Shown here: piece after piece, positions 36,501 through 45,282 of the stretch
How positions within the stretch are numbered: position 1 is the first letter of the stretch
Layout of the letters: each line of letters starts with the position of its first letter
NCBI RefSeq assembly: GCF_031583575.1
Contig: NZ_CP134146.1
Coordinates: 3,844,001 to 3,908,000 of the forward strand
Source of the DNA: Thalassotalea nanhaiensis
Lineage (GTDB): Bacteria; Pseudomonadota; Gammaproteobacteria; Enterobacterales; Alteromonadaceae
Length of the DNA stretch: 64,000 nucleotides
Direction of reading: 5' to 3'
Position numbers and translations under genes: made by a program
The notes under the pieces: generated by a model
Told to the model about the DNA's origin: nothing
Seen by the model: the letters and a program-made list of their open reading frames with translations, nothing else
Database searches by the model: none

Positions 36501-36697
36501 GCAATAGAATTTTCCATTTCACTGGGCGAGGCACCTGGATAAGCAACAGTAACAGATATGCTATCAAGGGTAGTTTCTGGCATATATTCTTTGCGAATAA
36601 CTACCGACATAACCAGGCCACCAAGCAACAACGCAAACATTAATAAATTAGGAGCAATACCGTGGCGGATCATCCATGTCATTGGATTAAAGCTCAT
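33581..36697 (-). CDS. RND efflux pump, inner-membrane transporter (three-gene operon)
   Basis: A 1038-residue RND transporter with the two-fold repeated helix/porter layout. Helix 4 reads ALGIVVDDAIIAGENI and keeps both relay aspartates, unlike the pump at 5447-8575. The start (SFNPMTWMIRHGIAPNLLMFALLLGG) and the YPGASPSEMENSIAVPIEDSL block are typical of AcrB-like pumps of marine gammaproteobacteria. The ATG overlaps the adaptor stop by one base, so translation is coupled. Substrates cannot be predicted. Confidence 0.92.
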   Translation of the reverse strand: MSFNPMTWMIRHGIAPNLLMFALLLGGLVMSVVIRKEYMPETTLDSISVTVAYPGASPSEMENSIAVPIEDSLDSLSGIRSIRTSIFAGWVRIKGELEAGADAQQVYQDAQQAVNRISSFPSGMERPKVNLGKRIIDVMEIVVHADLDKFNVKRVAEQIRDRILQSPYISQVKLSGIPREEIHVEIPQSTLQAYNLTLSQVSSKIKRGVIEQSAGKIKADNGDILLSIDERTYWADELEKMPLLSSEQGDQLVLGDIAQVSEGFADERYLVTYNKQLSARLNIYRVGDQSPSDIADSVKSMWPELEAMLPPNAGLSIVDDDATNYQKRLGLLLNNAFMGLLLVLILMSLFLEFKLAFWVVAGIPSAFLGAILLMPSFDVSINMVSMFGFIIALGIVVDDAIIAGENIYAHMEEGMSYSDAAILGAKEVAKPLTFAILTNIVAFLPLLLLPGFMKLLFGAIPVVVVLCFVVSWVEALFILPAHLANIKEKKPNVITAKFKALQKHCDKGLQKLISHYYTPLLKKCLAWPSLTLAIAVLCFVLVMAYAFSGKMGFGLYPKMDGRWVKASFEISESEPLEQAIKLRDILERSSQEMLKRHDAEDILVSTRSIIIDTGVEVSLLLVESEERDVSTEQVRMWWRESSAELNKKGKLRFSGARRGSSAVAATSVTIELRHSDADVLLAATQDAALFFEGIDNVVATVNSMEEGKPEWKLKLNENGRSLGLDAADLAAQMRASLYGARAQRQHRLRNEVTTLVRLPREEREVANNIESLLIHTKGGGYAPLGSVATIEKVLAPSRINRRKGQRIETVGAEVLPEEAIPAVTQAVHAHLVTELEGRYPGLTVHFGGNQEQIAESVSSLELGTGFALAAIYILLAIAFKSYAQPLLIMAVIPFGAIGAILGHMVLGLSLSVVSLMGMLALAGVVVNDSLILVEYANKKTAQGVSSLQAITLACQRRFRPIILTTLTTFGGLAPMVFETSRQAQFVVPMAVSLGFGILFTTIVCLLVLPSLYIVFNKDKQPLDSEVGNTAELAMKTVV

Positions 36698-37959
36698 TAA
36701 AATTTACCTCTTTCACGGCGCTGTTGCTTTTTTTTATCAATTAAATCATGTTCATTTGTAGATACTTGTTTTATTTTTCTGGGTTTATTTATATTTATTG
36801 GTCTAACTTCTAACCCGACACTGGCAATGCCTGGTTTTTCGCTTAATGCTCTGTCACCTTTAATAAAGTCAGCTCTGATATAAATAGAATCTCGGCTTTT
36901 GAATAACACGTCGACAAAGCGTTTTTGCAGTGTATTAGCTCTATCAACGACCCAAATAGAATCATCTGCTTGTAGCCAATTACTTTTAATAACCCAAGCA
37001 TCATTAATAGCCTCACCCTGTAATTCAATACTCAAAAAGTCATTGATAAATATTGGCGGTTTATTAGCATCAACTATATTGTCTGCATTTAATGATAAAG
37101 GGTTATCAATCGCTAATAATACTTTGACCTGACGGTCTCGAGTATCCAACTCAGGTAACACTGACACAAACTTTGCGGTTCGGGTTACGTCTTCACCCCA
37201 AAGTTTAGGTTGCGTTATCACGGCAGCTTTTGTGCTATCAAACAGCCCAAGAAAGGTACGTGGGATCTTCACTTCAACCCAGAAAGTATCAACATTTACA
37301 ATTTTAAATAAATTACTGTTTTGTCCGACTCTGCTGCCTCGGCCAATCGACTTACTCACTATTTTGCCTTTGAATGGCATAACTATATTCGTGCGTTGTA
37401 AGGCAATTTCTGCTTTTTCTACATTTGCTTTAGCAATATCTAATTTTGCTTGCGCCATTAATAATTGTGGTTCGCGTAAGACGAGTGCGGTTTCTAAGCT
37501 ATTTTGGTCAACACCTTCTAATAAAGCTAATTCTTCCTTAGCCAATATTTGATCGCCACGTTCTAATTCTAAGCTCGCCTGAGCCTGCACTAATTGGCTT
37601 TGCTGAGAGCGCAACGCTAATACATAGTCTATGTCATCAACTTTAGCTAACAACTCACCACGCTCTAACAAGGCACCCGGTCTGGCGATAGCGTTAACCT
37701 GAGTGACTTTACCCGAGACTTGAGCCAAAACGTTAACGGTTTCATTAGCTTTAACCATACCTGAAGACTGCCACTTAGGTATAACCGATCCTTTTTGCAA
37801 ATCAACAACTCGTACTATTCGCTGTTTTGGCTTACCTCCCTTTTTCCATTGTGGTTTTTCCATTTTTCCAGAATCTAAAAGATACATTGCCAGAGGGATG
37901 CTGATGATTACGAGAGCTAACGGTATTGATTTTTTCAGCAGAGGGGTAATTTTATTCAT
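36697..37959 (-). CDS. RND efflux periplasmic adaptor (three-gene operon)
   Basis: A 420-residue HlyD/AcrA-type adaptor. An N-terminal anchor helix (about 13-28) is followed by lipoyl halves (VLAQVSGKVTQVNAIARPGALLERGE and IVMPFKGKIVSKSIGRGSRV), a coiled hairpin of about residues 115-190 and beta-barrel/membrane-proximal domains. The C-terminus is a basic tail (KKKQQRRERGKF). It overlaps both neighbours by one base: the outer-membrane factor upstream and the pump downstream. Confidence 0.9.
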   Translation of the reverse strand: MNKITPLLKKSIPLALVIISIPLAMYLLDSGKMEKPQWKKGGKPKQRIVRVVDLQKGSVIPKWQSSGMVKANETVNVLAQVSGKVTQVNAIARPGALLERGELLAKVDDIDYVLALRSQQSQLVQAQASLELERGDQILAKEELALLEGVDQNSLETALVLREPQLLMAQAKLDIAKANVEKAEIALQRTNIVMPFKGKIVSKSIGRGSRVGQNSNLFKIVNVDTFWVEVKIPRTFLGLFDSTKAAVITQPKLWGEDVTRTAKFVSVLPELDTRDRQVKVLLAIDNPLSLNADNIVDANKPPIFINDFLSIELQGEAINDAWVIKSNWLQADDSIWVVDRANTLQKRFVDVLFKSRDSIYIRADFIKGDRALSEKPGIASVGLEVRPININKPRKIKQVSTNEHDLIDKKKQQRRERGKF

Positions 37960-39383
37960 TAGGTATTTTCATCGATTATTGTTTTAGCAGAAAAGTCTGT
38001 CTGTTTTTCTTTATCACTTTCTTGAGCAAAGTCGCCATGACTTAATTCTCGATATAAAGAAATTCGATTATTTATTAAGGTAAATTGCGCATCAACAACT
38101 TGTCGCTCAAGATTCAGACTGGTTTCTTGCGCTTTTAGTAGATTTAAGTAATTAGATTTACCATTTAAATATTTCATCGATATAACCCGCTCTGTTTTTT
38201 TAGCAAGGCCCATTTGAAGTGAAATATTATCTGCCACTTTGGCTAATTGTTGCTCAGTAATAAGTGACTTTTCAACGTCAAAAATTGCATCAAACCAAGT
38301 TTGTTTATAGTCAGCAAATGATGCTTCAAGTTGGTATTCTTGCTGCTTAATTTTTGACTGTATTGCACCAGCATCAAATATTGGCATAGCAAGGGATGAA
38401 ATAAGCGAGCCACTCCAATCATCAAATAGATCCTTAACGCTATTTTTATTGGTTGAATAGTTTGCTCTCAGCGATAACCTTGGAAATCGCTCTGTTGATG
38501 CTGCAGCTAAACTTGCATTAGATGCTTGTAAGTTAGCGTATGCTTGTTGAATATCCGGTCTAAATTGCAATATTTGTATCGGCAAACCCATTTTAGGTAA
38601 ACCTGAAATTTGTGGCAAAGAGGCTTTGGTTAATTGTGGTAAATCGGAATTTTTAACACCAGCCCATAAAGCTAATTGTTTACGATATATCGCTAAGCGT
38701 GCATCATTCACAGCCTGCTGAGCAACAATTGATTCTAACAATCGTTGTTGCTGCCAAATGTCAGTAATTGAATTCTTTCCCAAAGCAAAACGACGATTGA
38801 TGACTTTTAAAGCAGAACTGGTACGTTTGTGTTGATCAGCAAATAAACGCTGTTTATCAACTTCGGCAAGCCAACCAAACCACGCGGTGCTAATGGCGCC
38901 GGCAACGCTGTTTGCGCGAGCCTTGTATAATGCTTTTTTGGCTTCTAAGTCCCACGTTGCTTTTTGTTCAAGCGCTGCTATTTGTCCCCAAACATCCAAT
39001 TCCCAACTGGTTGTAAAGCCGACATAAGCAGTATCTGCACCATCTAACTTTTCAATATCGGTATTAGTACCGGCCGTAAGATTTAGGTCGGGATATTTTT
39101 TTGACTGGCTAATGCCAAGGCTGGCTTTAGCGCGATTAACATTGGCAAGTGACGCGCGTAATGATTGATTTTGCTGTAGCCCCAGCGCGATTAATTCATT
39201 AAGCTGTTCGTCTTCAAATGCAAGCCACCACTGTGCTGACTGGGCAAGTTCTCCTTCACTAAAGAATGACTCATCAATATCAGGGGATAAATTAAGTGGC
39301 TTAGTTTGTACGCTACAAGATTGAACAATTATGATCAGCGCAAAATAGCCAAGATACTTAAACAATATTTTACTTACTTCCAT
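37959..39383 (-). CDS. RND outer-membrane factor lipoprotein (NodT/OprM family)
   Basis: A 474-residue TolC-like outer-membrane channel of the NodT group. The signal peptide ends in a lipobox (IVQSC, Cys23). Two outer-membrane efflux repeats follow, with the typical WWLAFEDEQLNELI and LQFRPDIQQAYANLQASNASL blocks. It is the first gene of the operon with the adaptor and pump, giving a complete tripartite system in one transcript. The promoter should lie in the 190-base gap shared with the divergent YHYH-protein gene. Confidence 0.92.
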   Translation of the reverse strand: MEVSKILFKYLGYFALIIIVQSCSVQTKPLNLSPDIDESFFSEGELAQSAQWWLAFEDEQLNELIALGLQQNQSLRASLANVNRAKASLGISQSKKYPDLNLTAGTNTDIEKLDGADTAYVGFTTSWELDVWGQIAALEQKATWDLEAKKALYKARANSVAGAISTAWFGWLAEVDKQRLFADQHKRTSSALKVINRRFALGKNSITDIWQQQRLLESIVAQQAVNDARLAIYRKQLALWAGVKNSDLPQLTKASLPQISGLPKMGLPIQILQFRPDIQQAYANLQASNASLAAASTERFPRLSLRANYSTNKNSVKDLFDDWSGSLISSLAMPIFDAGAIQSKIKQQEYQLEASFADYKQTWFDAIFDVEKSLITEQQLAKVADNISLQMGLAKKTERVISMKYLNGKSNYLNLLKAQETSLNLERQVVDAQFTLINNRISLYRELSHGDFAQESDKEKQTDFSAKTIIDENT

Positions 39384-39575
39384 AAAAACTTAACGGTAAA
39401 CCTTTGTATCAACGGACAAAAAAACTATCAATGTTATATCATGTTACAGAGTCTTATTGACATTCTTTACAAAAGATTTACGTTGTACTTCATTCACTTT
39501 TGGCAATAATTATGCAAGTTTATAACCTATGAAGTCGGCACTTAAATTGCCAACATATAGAGACTTGGACATTGT

Positions 39576-41078
39576 ATGAAACCAACTAAAAACTCTTCTG
39601 CTGTTAAACAGCTCATTATATTATTTTTTACTTTTTCACTAATGGCATGCGGTGGTAGTGGTAGTTCGGACTCGAGTAAAGATGTACAAGTGCCTCCCCC
39701 TGTTTCTACGCCAGATCCGACTCCCGATCCTGCTCCTGAACCGACTCCAGAGCCCGATGGTTATCAGGAAAATCCTGATTTAAATGAAACCGAATCGGGA
39801 ATGCTCAATGCTGTTTTAGTCAATAGAAACCCAGATTGCAGAGTTTACGCTGTTGATAAAAATGACGGTGATTATAGTTCTGCAGGAATGAGCGATAAGT
39901 CTAATGCTGCCGATGGTGCGCCTTACTTTCCAGGTACTAATACCAAAAGTAAGGTCAACATAGATTTAGTCATCGTTAGTGGTGATTATATCCAAGACCC
40001 CGATAACCCGCATATAGCCGGGGGATGGAATTACGAAAACGTAGAGCCAACCTCAGATCCTGAACTGGCTACGCATTGTCGTATGACACATAACATGATC
40101 CCGAACCATGATTTTGGTTGGGGGGTAGGCGCGCCTAATCAAATCAATGTTTGGGTAACTGAAATCGATCATGACGATATGCAGATTACTTATATTCCTG
40201 TACACCCGAAAATGTCTGAGCCATTAGTGGCAGACGATACCGACAGAAATCCTACCAACTTTATGGATTATGATGGTATTTTGCTAAATGGTATTGGCAT
40301 TGCCATGGATTCTGGCTTTTGTTACAACCCAGATCATCCTAGGGTAAACGCAGCGGGTAATGCAACAGGCTGTGGACCTGGCTCGGTTTGGTTTGAAATT
40401 CCAGCTTATACATTACAAGAGCCTGAAGCAGAAAATATGGCGGCGATTTTCGATGAATATTACGGCCATGGTTTTGAAGGGACCTATCATTATCATGCGA
40501 TGACCCATCCACTGCAAGACGACAGTGAACATGAACACGCTCCTTCACCGCAAGGCTCTCCGTTAATTGGCTACGCTAAAGATGGCTTTCCAATTTATGG
40601 CCAATGGTTTGTCAATCAAGCGGGAGAGTTAGTGAAAGCAAAATCGGGTTATGTGCTTAAGAATTGGGGATTAAACCCTGATCTTAATGGCTTTGGTCAA
40701 TCTCGTGTTCCCTATACTGACACGCCTCCATTTAAAGAACACGGTACACCACCTACACCTTGGGATGTCATTAATAGACCAACAGATTTTGATTTCAGCT
40801 TTACCAATGAACCGTTTGGTGTGCCGTTAGGCCGTTACATAGACGATTGGGAATTTGATAATGGCAATACGGGTAATTTGGATGAATGTAACGGCGCTAC
40901 TGATATAAATGGTGTTTATGGCTATTACATTACCGACACATACCCATACGGACCAATCTGTACCTTTGGCGTTCATGAACCTTCATTTGGTAAAGTACCG
41001 CCACTAAGATGGGATGACGAACTTGCCTCGCCATCAGATACCTTGGATGAAAATGGTGCTCTCATTAATGGCCATTAG
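39576..41078 (+). CDS. YHYH-domain lipoprotein
   Basis: A 500-residue exported lipoprotein: the signal peptide ends LMAC followed by GGSGSSDSS, so it is lipidated at Cys25. A proline-rich spacer (PDPTPDPAPEPTPEPD) lifts the folded part from the membrane. The rest matches the YHYH protein family (PF14240), named after the motif seen in GFEGTYHYHAMTHP at about residues 305-318. The family is common in marine bacteria and sometimes near metal or haem genes; function is unknown. Several His and Asp clusters could bind metal. Confidence 0.85.
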   Translation: MKPTKNSSAVKQLIILFFTFSLMACGGSGSSDSSKDVQVPPPVSTPDPTPDPAPEPTPEPDGYQENPDLNETESGMLNAVLVNRNPDCRVYAVDKNDGDYSSAGMSDKSNAADGAPYFPGTNTKSKVNIDLVIVSGDYIQDPDNPHIAGGWNYENVEPTSDPELATHCRMTHNMIPNHDFGWGVGAPNQINVWVTEIDHDDMQITYIPVHPKMSEPLVADDTDRNPTNFMDYDGILLNGIGIAMDSGFCYNPDHPRVNAAGNATGCGPGSVWFEIPAYTLQEPEAENMAAIFDEYYGHGFEGTYHYHAMTHPLQDDSEHEHAPSPQGSPLIGYAKDGFPIYGQWFVNQAGELVKAKSGYVLKNWGLNPDLNGFGQSRVPYTDTPPFKEHGTPPTPWDVINRPTDFDFSFTNEPFGVPLGRYIDDWEFDNGNTGNLDECNGATDINGVYGYYITDTYPYGPICTFGVHEPSFGKVPPLRWDDELASPSDTLDENGALINGH

Positions 41079-41130
41079 AACTGCATCTAAAAAATAACTA
41101 AAGTTAAATTATTATAAGCACACTATTACT

Positions 41131-41211
41131 GGAGGAGGTACCGGATGTCGCTTGAGCTCGATAATTGCTCCTGCATTATTCTACCTACGTGCATCCTTGC
41201 ACTAGTCCTCC
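41131..41211. repeat. Folded intergenic repeat of about 80 bp
   Basis: Nested complementary arms: GGAGGA (41131-41136) with TCCTCC (41206-41211), and GGATG (41143-41147) with CATCC (41192-41196). It contains AATTGCTCCTGCATT (41163-41177), the 15-mer also present twice in the tandem repeat at 3641-3710. A 29-codon frame from 41145 has a fine ribosome-binding site, but it lies wholly inside this repeat and is not called as a gene. Confidence 0.65.
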
Positions 41212-41230
41212 GGCATGACAGAGTATTTTT

Positions 41231-42115
41231 CTAGCTTTGCGCCTGTAACTCAATGGCGCTTAACATTGACTCTGATATAGCTTGGCGTTTATTTACCACT
41301 TCACCAACAATAATAAGCGCAGGGCCTTTGAAATCATAAAATTTCATATCGTTAGCAATGTTAGTTAAATCACTACAACACACCTGCTGATCACTTAACG
41401 TACCTTGGTCAATGATGGCAATTGGCATGGTCTCCGGCATACCATGCTTTATTAATCTTTCGCTAATTTGCGCTACTTTATTCAGGCCCATGTAAAATAC
41501 TAAAGTATCTTTTTCATTAGCAATATTGCGCCAATTGGCTTCAGCATCACTGTCTTTTAGAGAAGCGGTAACAAATCTTACTGATTGCGCACAATCACGA
41601 TGCGTTAGCGGGATGCCTGAGTAGGCAGCACAACCACTAGCTGCTGTTATTCCTGGAATTATCGCAAATGGGATTTGGTGCTTGGTCAGAATTTCGGTTT
41701 CTTCGGCTAAACGACCAAAAATGCTTGGGTCGCCGCCTTTTAAACGAATAACGGTGTTTCCGGCTTGTGCATGCGCTAACATTGTTTGACATATTTCATC
41801 CTGGTGCATACTGTGTTTGCCACATTTTTTTCCAACGAATTCAACTTGTGCTTGTTTAGGAAAGTATTGGTACATGTCTGGATTTACTAACCAATCAACC
41901 ATAATAATATCGGCTGACTGTAGAATGCGATGAGCTTTCATAGTCAGTAATTCAGGATCACCACAGCCACCACCAATTAAATAGACTTGCCCTTGACGGT
42001 TAGTATTATTCGACAGAGTGTTATAGTCAGCACCGCTGTTATTTAAGTTGCTTATGCTCATTTTTACAAAACGAGTAAAGCTGTAAAATGGGTTAAATAA
42101 ACTCGAGCTATTCAT
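41231..42115 (-). CDS. cobA: Uroporphyrinogen-III C-methyltransferase
   Basis: A SAM-dependent methyltransferase (294 residues) making precorrin-2, the first step to siroheme, the cofactor of the nitrite reductase encoded just upstream. Family blocks: VYLIGGGCGDPELLT (SAM P-loop), VIRLKGGDPSIFGR and GITAASGCAAYSGIPLTHR. There is no CysG-type dehydrogenase/ferrochelatase domain, so those steps must come from elsewhere. AGGA lies 9 bases before the ATG at 42115; the first 40 residues are a non-conserved extension, so a later start is possible. It is the third gene of the nirB-nirD-cobA operon. Confidence 0.93.
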   Translation of the reverse strand: MNSSSLFNPFYSFTRFVKMSISNLNNSGADYNTLSNNTNRQGQVYLIGGGCGDPELLTMKAHRILQSADIIMVDWLVNPDMYQYFPKQAQVEFVGKKCGKHSMHQDEICQTMLAHAQAGNTVIRLKGGDPSIFGRLAEETEILTKHQIPFAIIPGITAASGCAAYSGIPLTHRDCAQSVRFVTASLKDSDAEANWRNIANEKDTLVFYMGLNKVAQISERLIKHGMPETMPIAIIDQGTLSDQQVCCSDLTNIANDMKFYDFKGPALIIVGEVVNKRQAISESMLSAIELQAQS

Positions 42116-42148
42116 AACATGCGTTCCTAAACTATTTACTTTTTAAAA

Positions 42149-42496
42149 CTAAACCAATACTTGTACTTGGCCTTGTTCAATACGAGTGGCATAACTGGTT
42201 ACAGACAGTGATTCATCGTCTAAACAACGACCATCACTTAACGCAAAGCGCTCTTTGTATAACGGCGAGGCGACAAAAACTTCGCCATTTTCATCTCCGA
42301 TCAAACCACGATAAAGCACATTAGCATTACCGGCTGGATCCCAATTGCTAATAGTAAAAGCACTGTCATCATCAATTAGAAAAATTGCGACTTGCTGTTC
42401 ATTATCTAACAGTGCGCAAACACCTGAATGTTTTACTAAATCATCTTTTTGACACAGCGTTTGCCAATTTGTGTTGCTACGAGTTATTACAGTCAT
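42149..42496 (-). CDS. nirD: Nitrite reductase small subunit
   Basis: A 115-residue Rieske-fold subunit of the NAD(P)H-dependent cytoplasmic nitrite reductase. It has the fold's GDENGEVFVASPLYKERFAL segment but lacks the Cys-x-His pairs of true Rieske proteins, as is normal for NirD. It lies 28 bases downstream of nirB and upstream of cobA on the same strand. Confidence 0.94.
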   Translation of the reverse strand: MTVITRSNTNWQTLCQKDDLVKHSGVCALLDNEQQVAIFLIDDDSAFTISNWDPAGNANVLYRGLIGDENGEVFVASPLYKERFALSDGRCLDDESLSVTSYATRIEQGQVQVLV

Positions 42497-42524
42497 TATT
42501 TTATTCCTAATAAACCTAAAGTGG

Positions 42525-45092
42525 TTAAGCGGGCTCTACCGCAGTAACATCTACTGTTTCAATAAGCAGGCCATTTGCTGCTTTTTCAGTAAGTGTTGCC
42601 GGGCGAATTTGCTCACGTTCGGTGACAAATTGAATGTTTTCATCTTGCTTGTCAGAGTTAACAAACTGACGGAAACGTTTTAATTTTTCAGGACTTTCTA
42701 CGGTTGTTTTCCACTCACATTGATAAGTGGCGACAACGGCATCCATTTGACGTTCAAGCTCATCGTTAATGCCTAAATGATCATCCTTAACGACCTTTTG
42801 CATGTACTCTAACCCGCCTTCCAGGCTTTCCAACCATACTGAAGTACGTTGTAACCTGTCAGCCATACGGACATAAAACATTAAGTAACGATCGATGTAT
42901 TTAATCAATGTGGCATCATCTAAGTCGGTAGCAAATAAATCACCATGGCGCGGTTTCATGCCACCATTACCACTCACGTATAAGTTCCAGCCATTTTCAG
43001 TGGCTATTACACCAATATCTTTGCTTTGTGCTTCAGCACACTCACGGGTACAACCCGATACAGCAAATTTGATTTTGTGTGGTGAACGTAAACCTTTGTA
43101 GCGTTCTTCTAAGAAAATGGCCATCGACATACTGTCTTGTACGCCATAACGACACCAGGTACTACCAACACAAGATTTTACCGTACGCAATGACTTACCA
43201 TAGGCATGACCTGTTTCCATACCAGCATCGATTAAGCGCTTCCAAATTGCGGGTAATTGGTCAACGCGAGCACCAAATAAATCGATGCGCTGACCGCCAG
43301 TTACTTTGGTATATAAGTTGTATTCTTTCGCGACTTCACCAATAACAATAAGTTTTTCTGGCGTTACTTCGCCGCCAGGCATACGCGGTACTACTGAATA
43401 AGTACCATCTTTTTGCATATTACCTAAGTAAGTATCGTTAGTATCTTGCAGGTGCAAGTGGTCGTCTTGCAGGATGTAATCGTTATACACTGAGGCTAAA
43501 ATTGACCCTACTGCCGGCTTACAAATCTCACAGCCCATGCCTTTACCGTGTTTAGCAATTAAGGTATCAAAGTTTTTAATTTTTTCAGCTTTAATGATAT
43601 GAAACAATTCAGTTCGGCTATAAACAAAGTGACTACAGATGTCCTTTTTAACTTCAAGGCCACGTTTGGCAAACTCATTTTCAGCAACGTTTTTAAGCAG
43701 CGCCGAACAACCACCACAACCGGTGCTAGCTTTAGTCACGCTTTTGATAGCACCAACATCGGTAGCACCAGCATCAACGGCAGCAACAATATCGCCTTTG
43801 GTTACGTTTAAACATGAACAAATAGTTGCAGTATCAGGTAATGAATCTACCCCTAAAGTAGGTTTTTCACCACCATTGCTTGGTAAAATTAACGCGTCAG
43901 GGTTTTCCGGCAATTCAATGCCATTTAATGCGTATTGCAATAACGAATCATATTCACTGGTGTCCCCTACAAGTACGGCACCTAATAAGGTTTTGCCATC
44001 TTGGCTTACTACCATTTTTTTATAAACATTATCGCGTTCATTTTGATAAGTGTAAGATTGAGCACCCGGTGTGCGAGCATGGGCATCACCAATAGAGCCA
44101 ACTTCAACGCCCATCAGTTTTAATTTTGTACTCATGTCTGCGCCAGTGAACGACTCTTCACCGCCATCAATATGACTTGCGGCAACTTTTGCCATGGTAT
44201 AACCAGGGGCGACCAAACCAAATATAAAGTTATTCCATAATGCACATTCGCCTATGGCGTAAATATCCTCATCTGACGTTTGGCACTGATTGTTCACTAC
44301 AATGCCGCCTCGCTCACCAACGGCTAAATCAAATTCACGAGCTAAATTATCATAAGGACGAATACCCGCTGAAAATAAAATTAAATCAGTTTCAAGGTGA
44401 GTGCCGTCGGCAAATTCCATTTTATGAACACTTGATTCACCATCAGTAATTACGTTAGTGGCTTTTTCGGTATGAACGGTAACACCAAGCTCTTCGATCA
44501 TTTTACGCAACTGTTGCCCGCCAGCTTGGTCAAGCTGAACGCCCATTAACTGCGGAGCAAATTCCACTACATGAGTATCTAGACCTAATTCTTTTAATGC
44601 ATTTGCCGCTTCTAAGCCAAGTAAACCACCGCCAACAACGACACCAGTTTTACCGGTATTGGCAGACGCTTGAATCGCATCTAAATCATCAATGGTACGA
44701 TACACTAGACAGTGCTCGCGTTCTTTGCCTGGAATTGGCGGAACAAATGGATACGAGCCAGTAGCAAGCACAAGCTTGTCATAACTATATGACTCTCCTT
44801 GCTCGGTAGTCACCACTTTTCGGCTTTTGTCGATAGTAGTAACCTTGGCATCAAGGTAAAAGTTAACGCCAAGCTGTTGATAAACCTCAGGTGTTGTTAG
44901 AGCTAAATCGTCAGCAGTTTTGCCAGAAAAATACTCAGATAAGTGCACTCGGTCGTAAGCTAAACGTGATTCTGCTGACAACACGGTAATGTTGTAATTT
45001 GAATTTTGGCTAAGCTGCTCAACAAAGTGATGGCCAACCATGCCATTTCCGACGACGACAATATTTTGTGTACTTTGAGTATCTGCGCTCAT
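42525..45092 (-). CDS. nirB: Nitrite reductase [NAD(P)H] large subunit
   Basis: An 855-residue enzyme that reduces nitrite to ammonium with NAD(P)H. Order of domains: FAD/NAD-binding pyridine nucleotide-disulfide fold (VVVGNGMVGHHFVEQL; second nucleotide site GVVVGGGLLGLEAA), a BFD-like [2Fe-2S] domain (TICSCLNV and STGCGGC), a ferredoxin-like half domain and the sirohaem/[4Fe-4S] domain (SCVGSTWCRYG and FAVSGCTRECAEA). It is the first gene of nirB-nirD-cobA. The upstream region contains a sigma-54 promoter, an NtrC-type site and a leader hairpin, pointing to control by nitrogen supply rather than by anaerobiosis. Confidence 0.97.
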   Translation of the reverse strand: MSADTQSTQNIVVVGNGMVGHHFVEQLSQNSNYNITVLSAESRLAYDRVHLSEYFSGKTADDLALTTPEVYQQLGVNFYLDAKVTTIDKSRKVVTTEQGESYSYDKLVLATGSYPFVPPIPGKEREHCLVYRTIDDLDAIQASANTGKTGVVVGGGLLGLEAANALKELGLDTHVVEFAPQLMGVQLDQAGGQQLRKMIEELGVTVHTEKATNVITDGESSVHKMEFADGTHLETDLILFSAGIRPYDNLAREFDLAVGERGGIVVNNQCQTSDEDIYAIGECALWNNFIFGLVAPGYTMAKVAASHIDGGEESFTGADMSTKLKLMGVEVGSIGDAHARTPGAQSYTYQNERDNVYKKMVVSQDGKTLLGAVLVGDTSEYDSLLQYALNGIELPENPDALILPSNGGEKPTLGVDSLPDTATICSCLNVTKGDIVAAVDAGATDVGAIKSVTKASTGCGGCSALLKNVAENEFAKRGLEVKKDICSHFVYSRTELFHIIKAEKIKNFDTLIAKHGKGMGCEICKPAVGSILASVYNDYILQDDHLHLQDTNDTYLGNMQKDGTYSVVPRMPGGEVTPEKLIVIGEVAKEYNLYTKVTGGQRIDLFGARVDQLPAIWKRLIDAGMETGHAYGKSLRTVKSCVGSTWCRYGVQDSMSMAIFLEERYKGLRSPHKIKFAVSGCTRECAEAQSKDIGVIATENGWNLYVSGNGGMKPRHGDLFATDLDDATLIKYIDRYLMFYVRMADRLQRTSVWLESLEGGLEYMQKVVKDDHLGINDELERQMDAVVATYQCEWKTTVESPEKLKRFRQFVNSDKQDENIQFVTEREQIRPATLTEKAANGLLIETVDVTAVEPA

Positions 45093-45113
45093 AGTTCTTT
45101 CCTAGTTCATTAA

Positions 45114-45133
45114 AAATCGCTATGTAGCGATTT
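45114..45133 (-). promoter_or_regulatory. Terminator-like hairpin in the nirB leader (possible attenuator)
   Basis: A perfect 9-bp stem (AAATCGCTA / TAGCGATTT) with a 2-base top. Read on the minus strand it runs into TTTTTAATG, about 20 bases before the nirB ATG and inside the expected 5' leader. Nitrate-assimilation operons in Klebsiella (NasR) and Azotobacter/Pseudomonas (NasT) are controlled by leader antitermination. A similar role is possible here, but the usual ANTAR-binding double hairpin was not recognised. Confidence 0.55.
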
Positions 45134-45164
45134 CGATTAAATAACCGATATATAAACTAGATAG

Positions 45165-45181
45165 AGCAAACACAGTGCCAA
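45165..45181 (-). promoter_or_regulatory. Sigma-54 promoter of nirB
   Basis: TTGGCACTGTGTTTGCT on the minus strand matches the -24/-12 consensus TTGGCAC-N5-TTGCT fully, with the GG and GC 10 bases apart. The transcript should start near 45154, giving a leader of about 60 bases. Confidence 0.88.
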
Positions 45182-45263
45182 TATTAAATGTGCTGCAATA
45201 ACAATGAGTTATATAATATGAATGTTGCATTGAATTTTTCATTGCCCTAGGTTGAACAGCAAA

Positions 45264-45282
45264 GCGCACTAAACAAGTGCGC
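45264..45282. promoter_or_regulatory. NtrC-type enhancer site of nirB
   Basis: The perfect palindrome GCGCACTAAACAAGTGCGC contains GCAC-N7-GTGC, the NtrC half-site spacing. It is centred about 120 bases upstream of the expected sigma-54 transcript start, a normal distance for an NtrC enhancer. Confidence 0.75.

Noticed and set aside
41145-41234. 29-codon frame with a strong ribosome-binding site (GGAGG)
   Set aside because: It lies entirely in a folded repeat whose arms create the GGAGG by complementarity, and its composition does not look like a protein.
43599-44095. Plus-strand frames within nirB
   Set aside because: They are antisense to the conserved BFD and NAD domains of nirB and lack any start signal.
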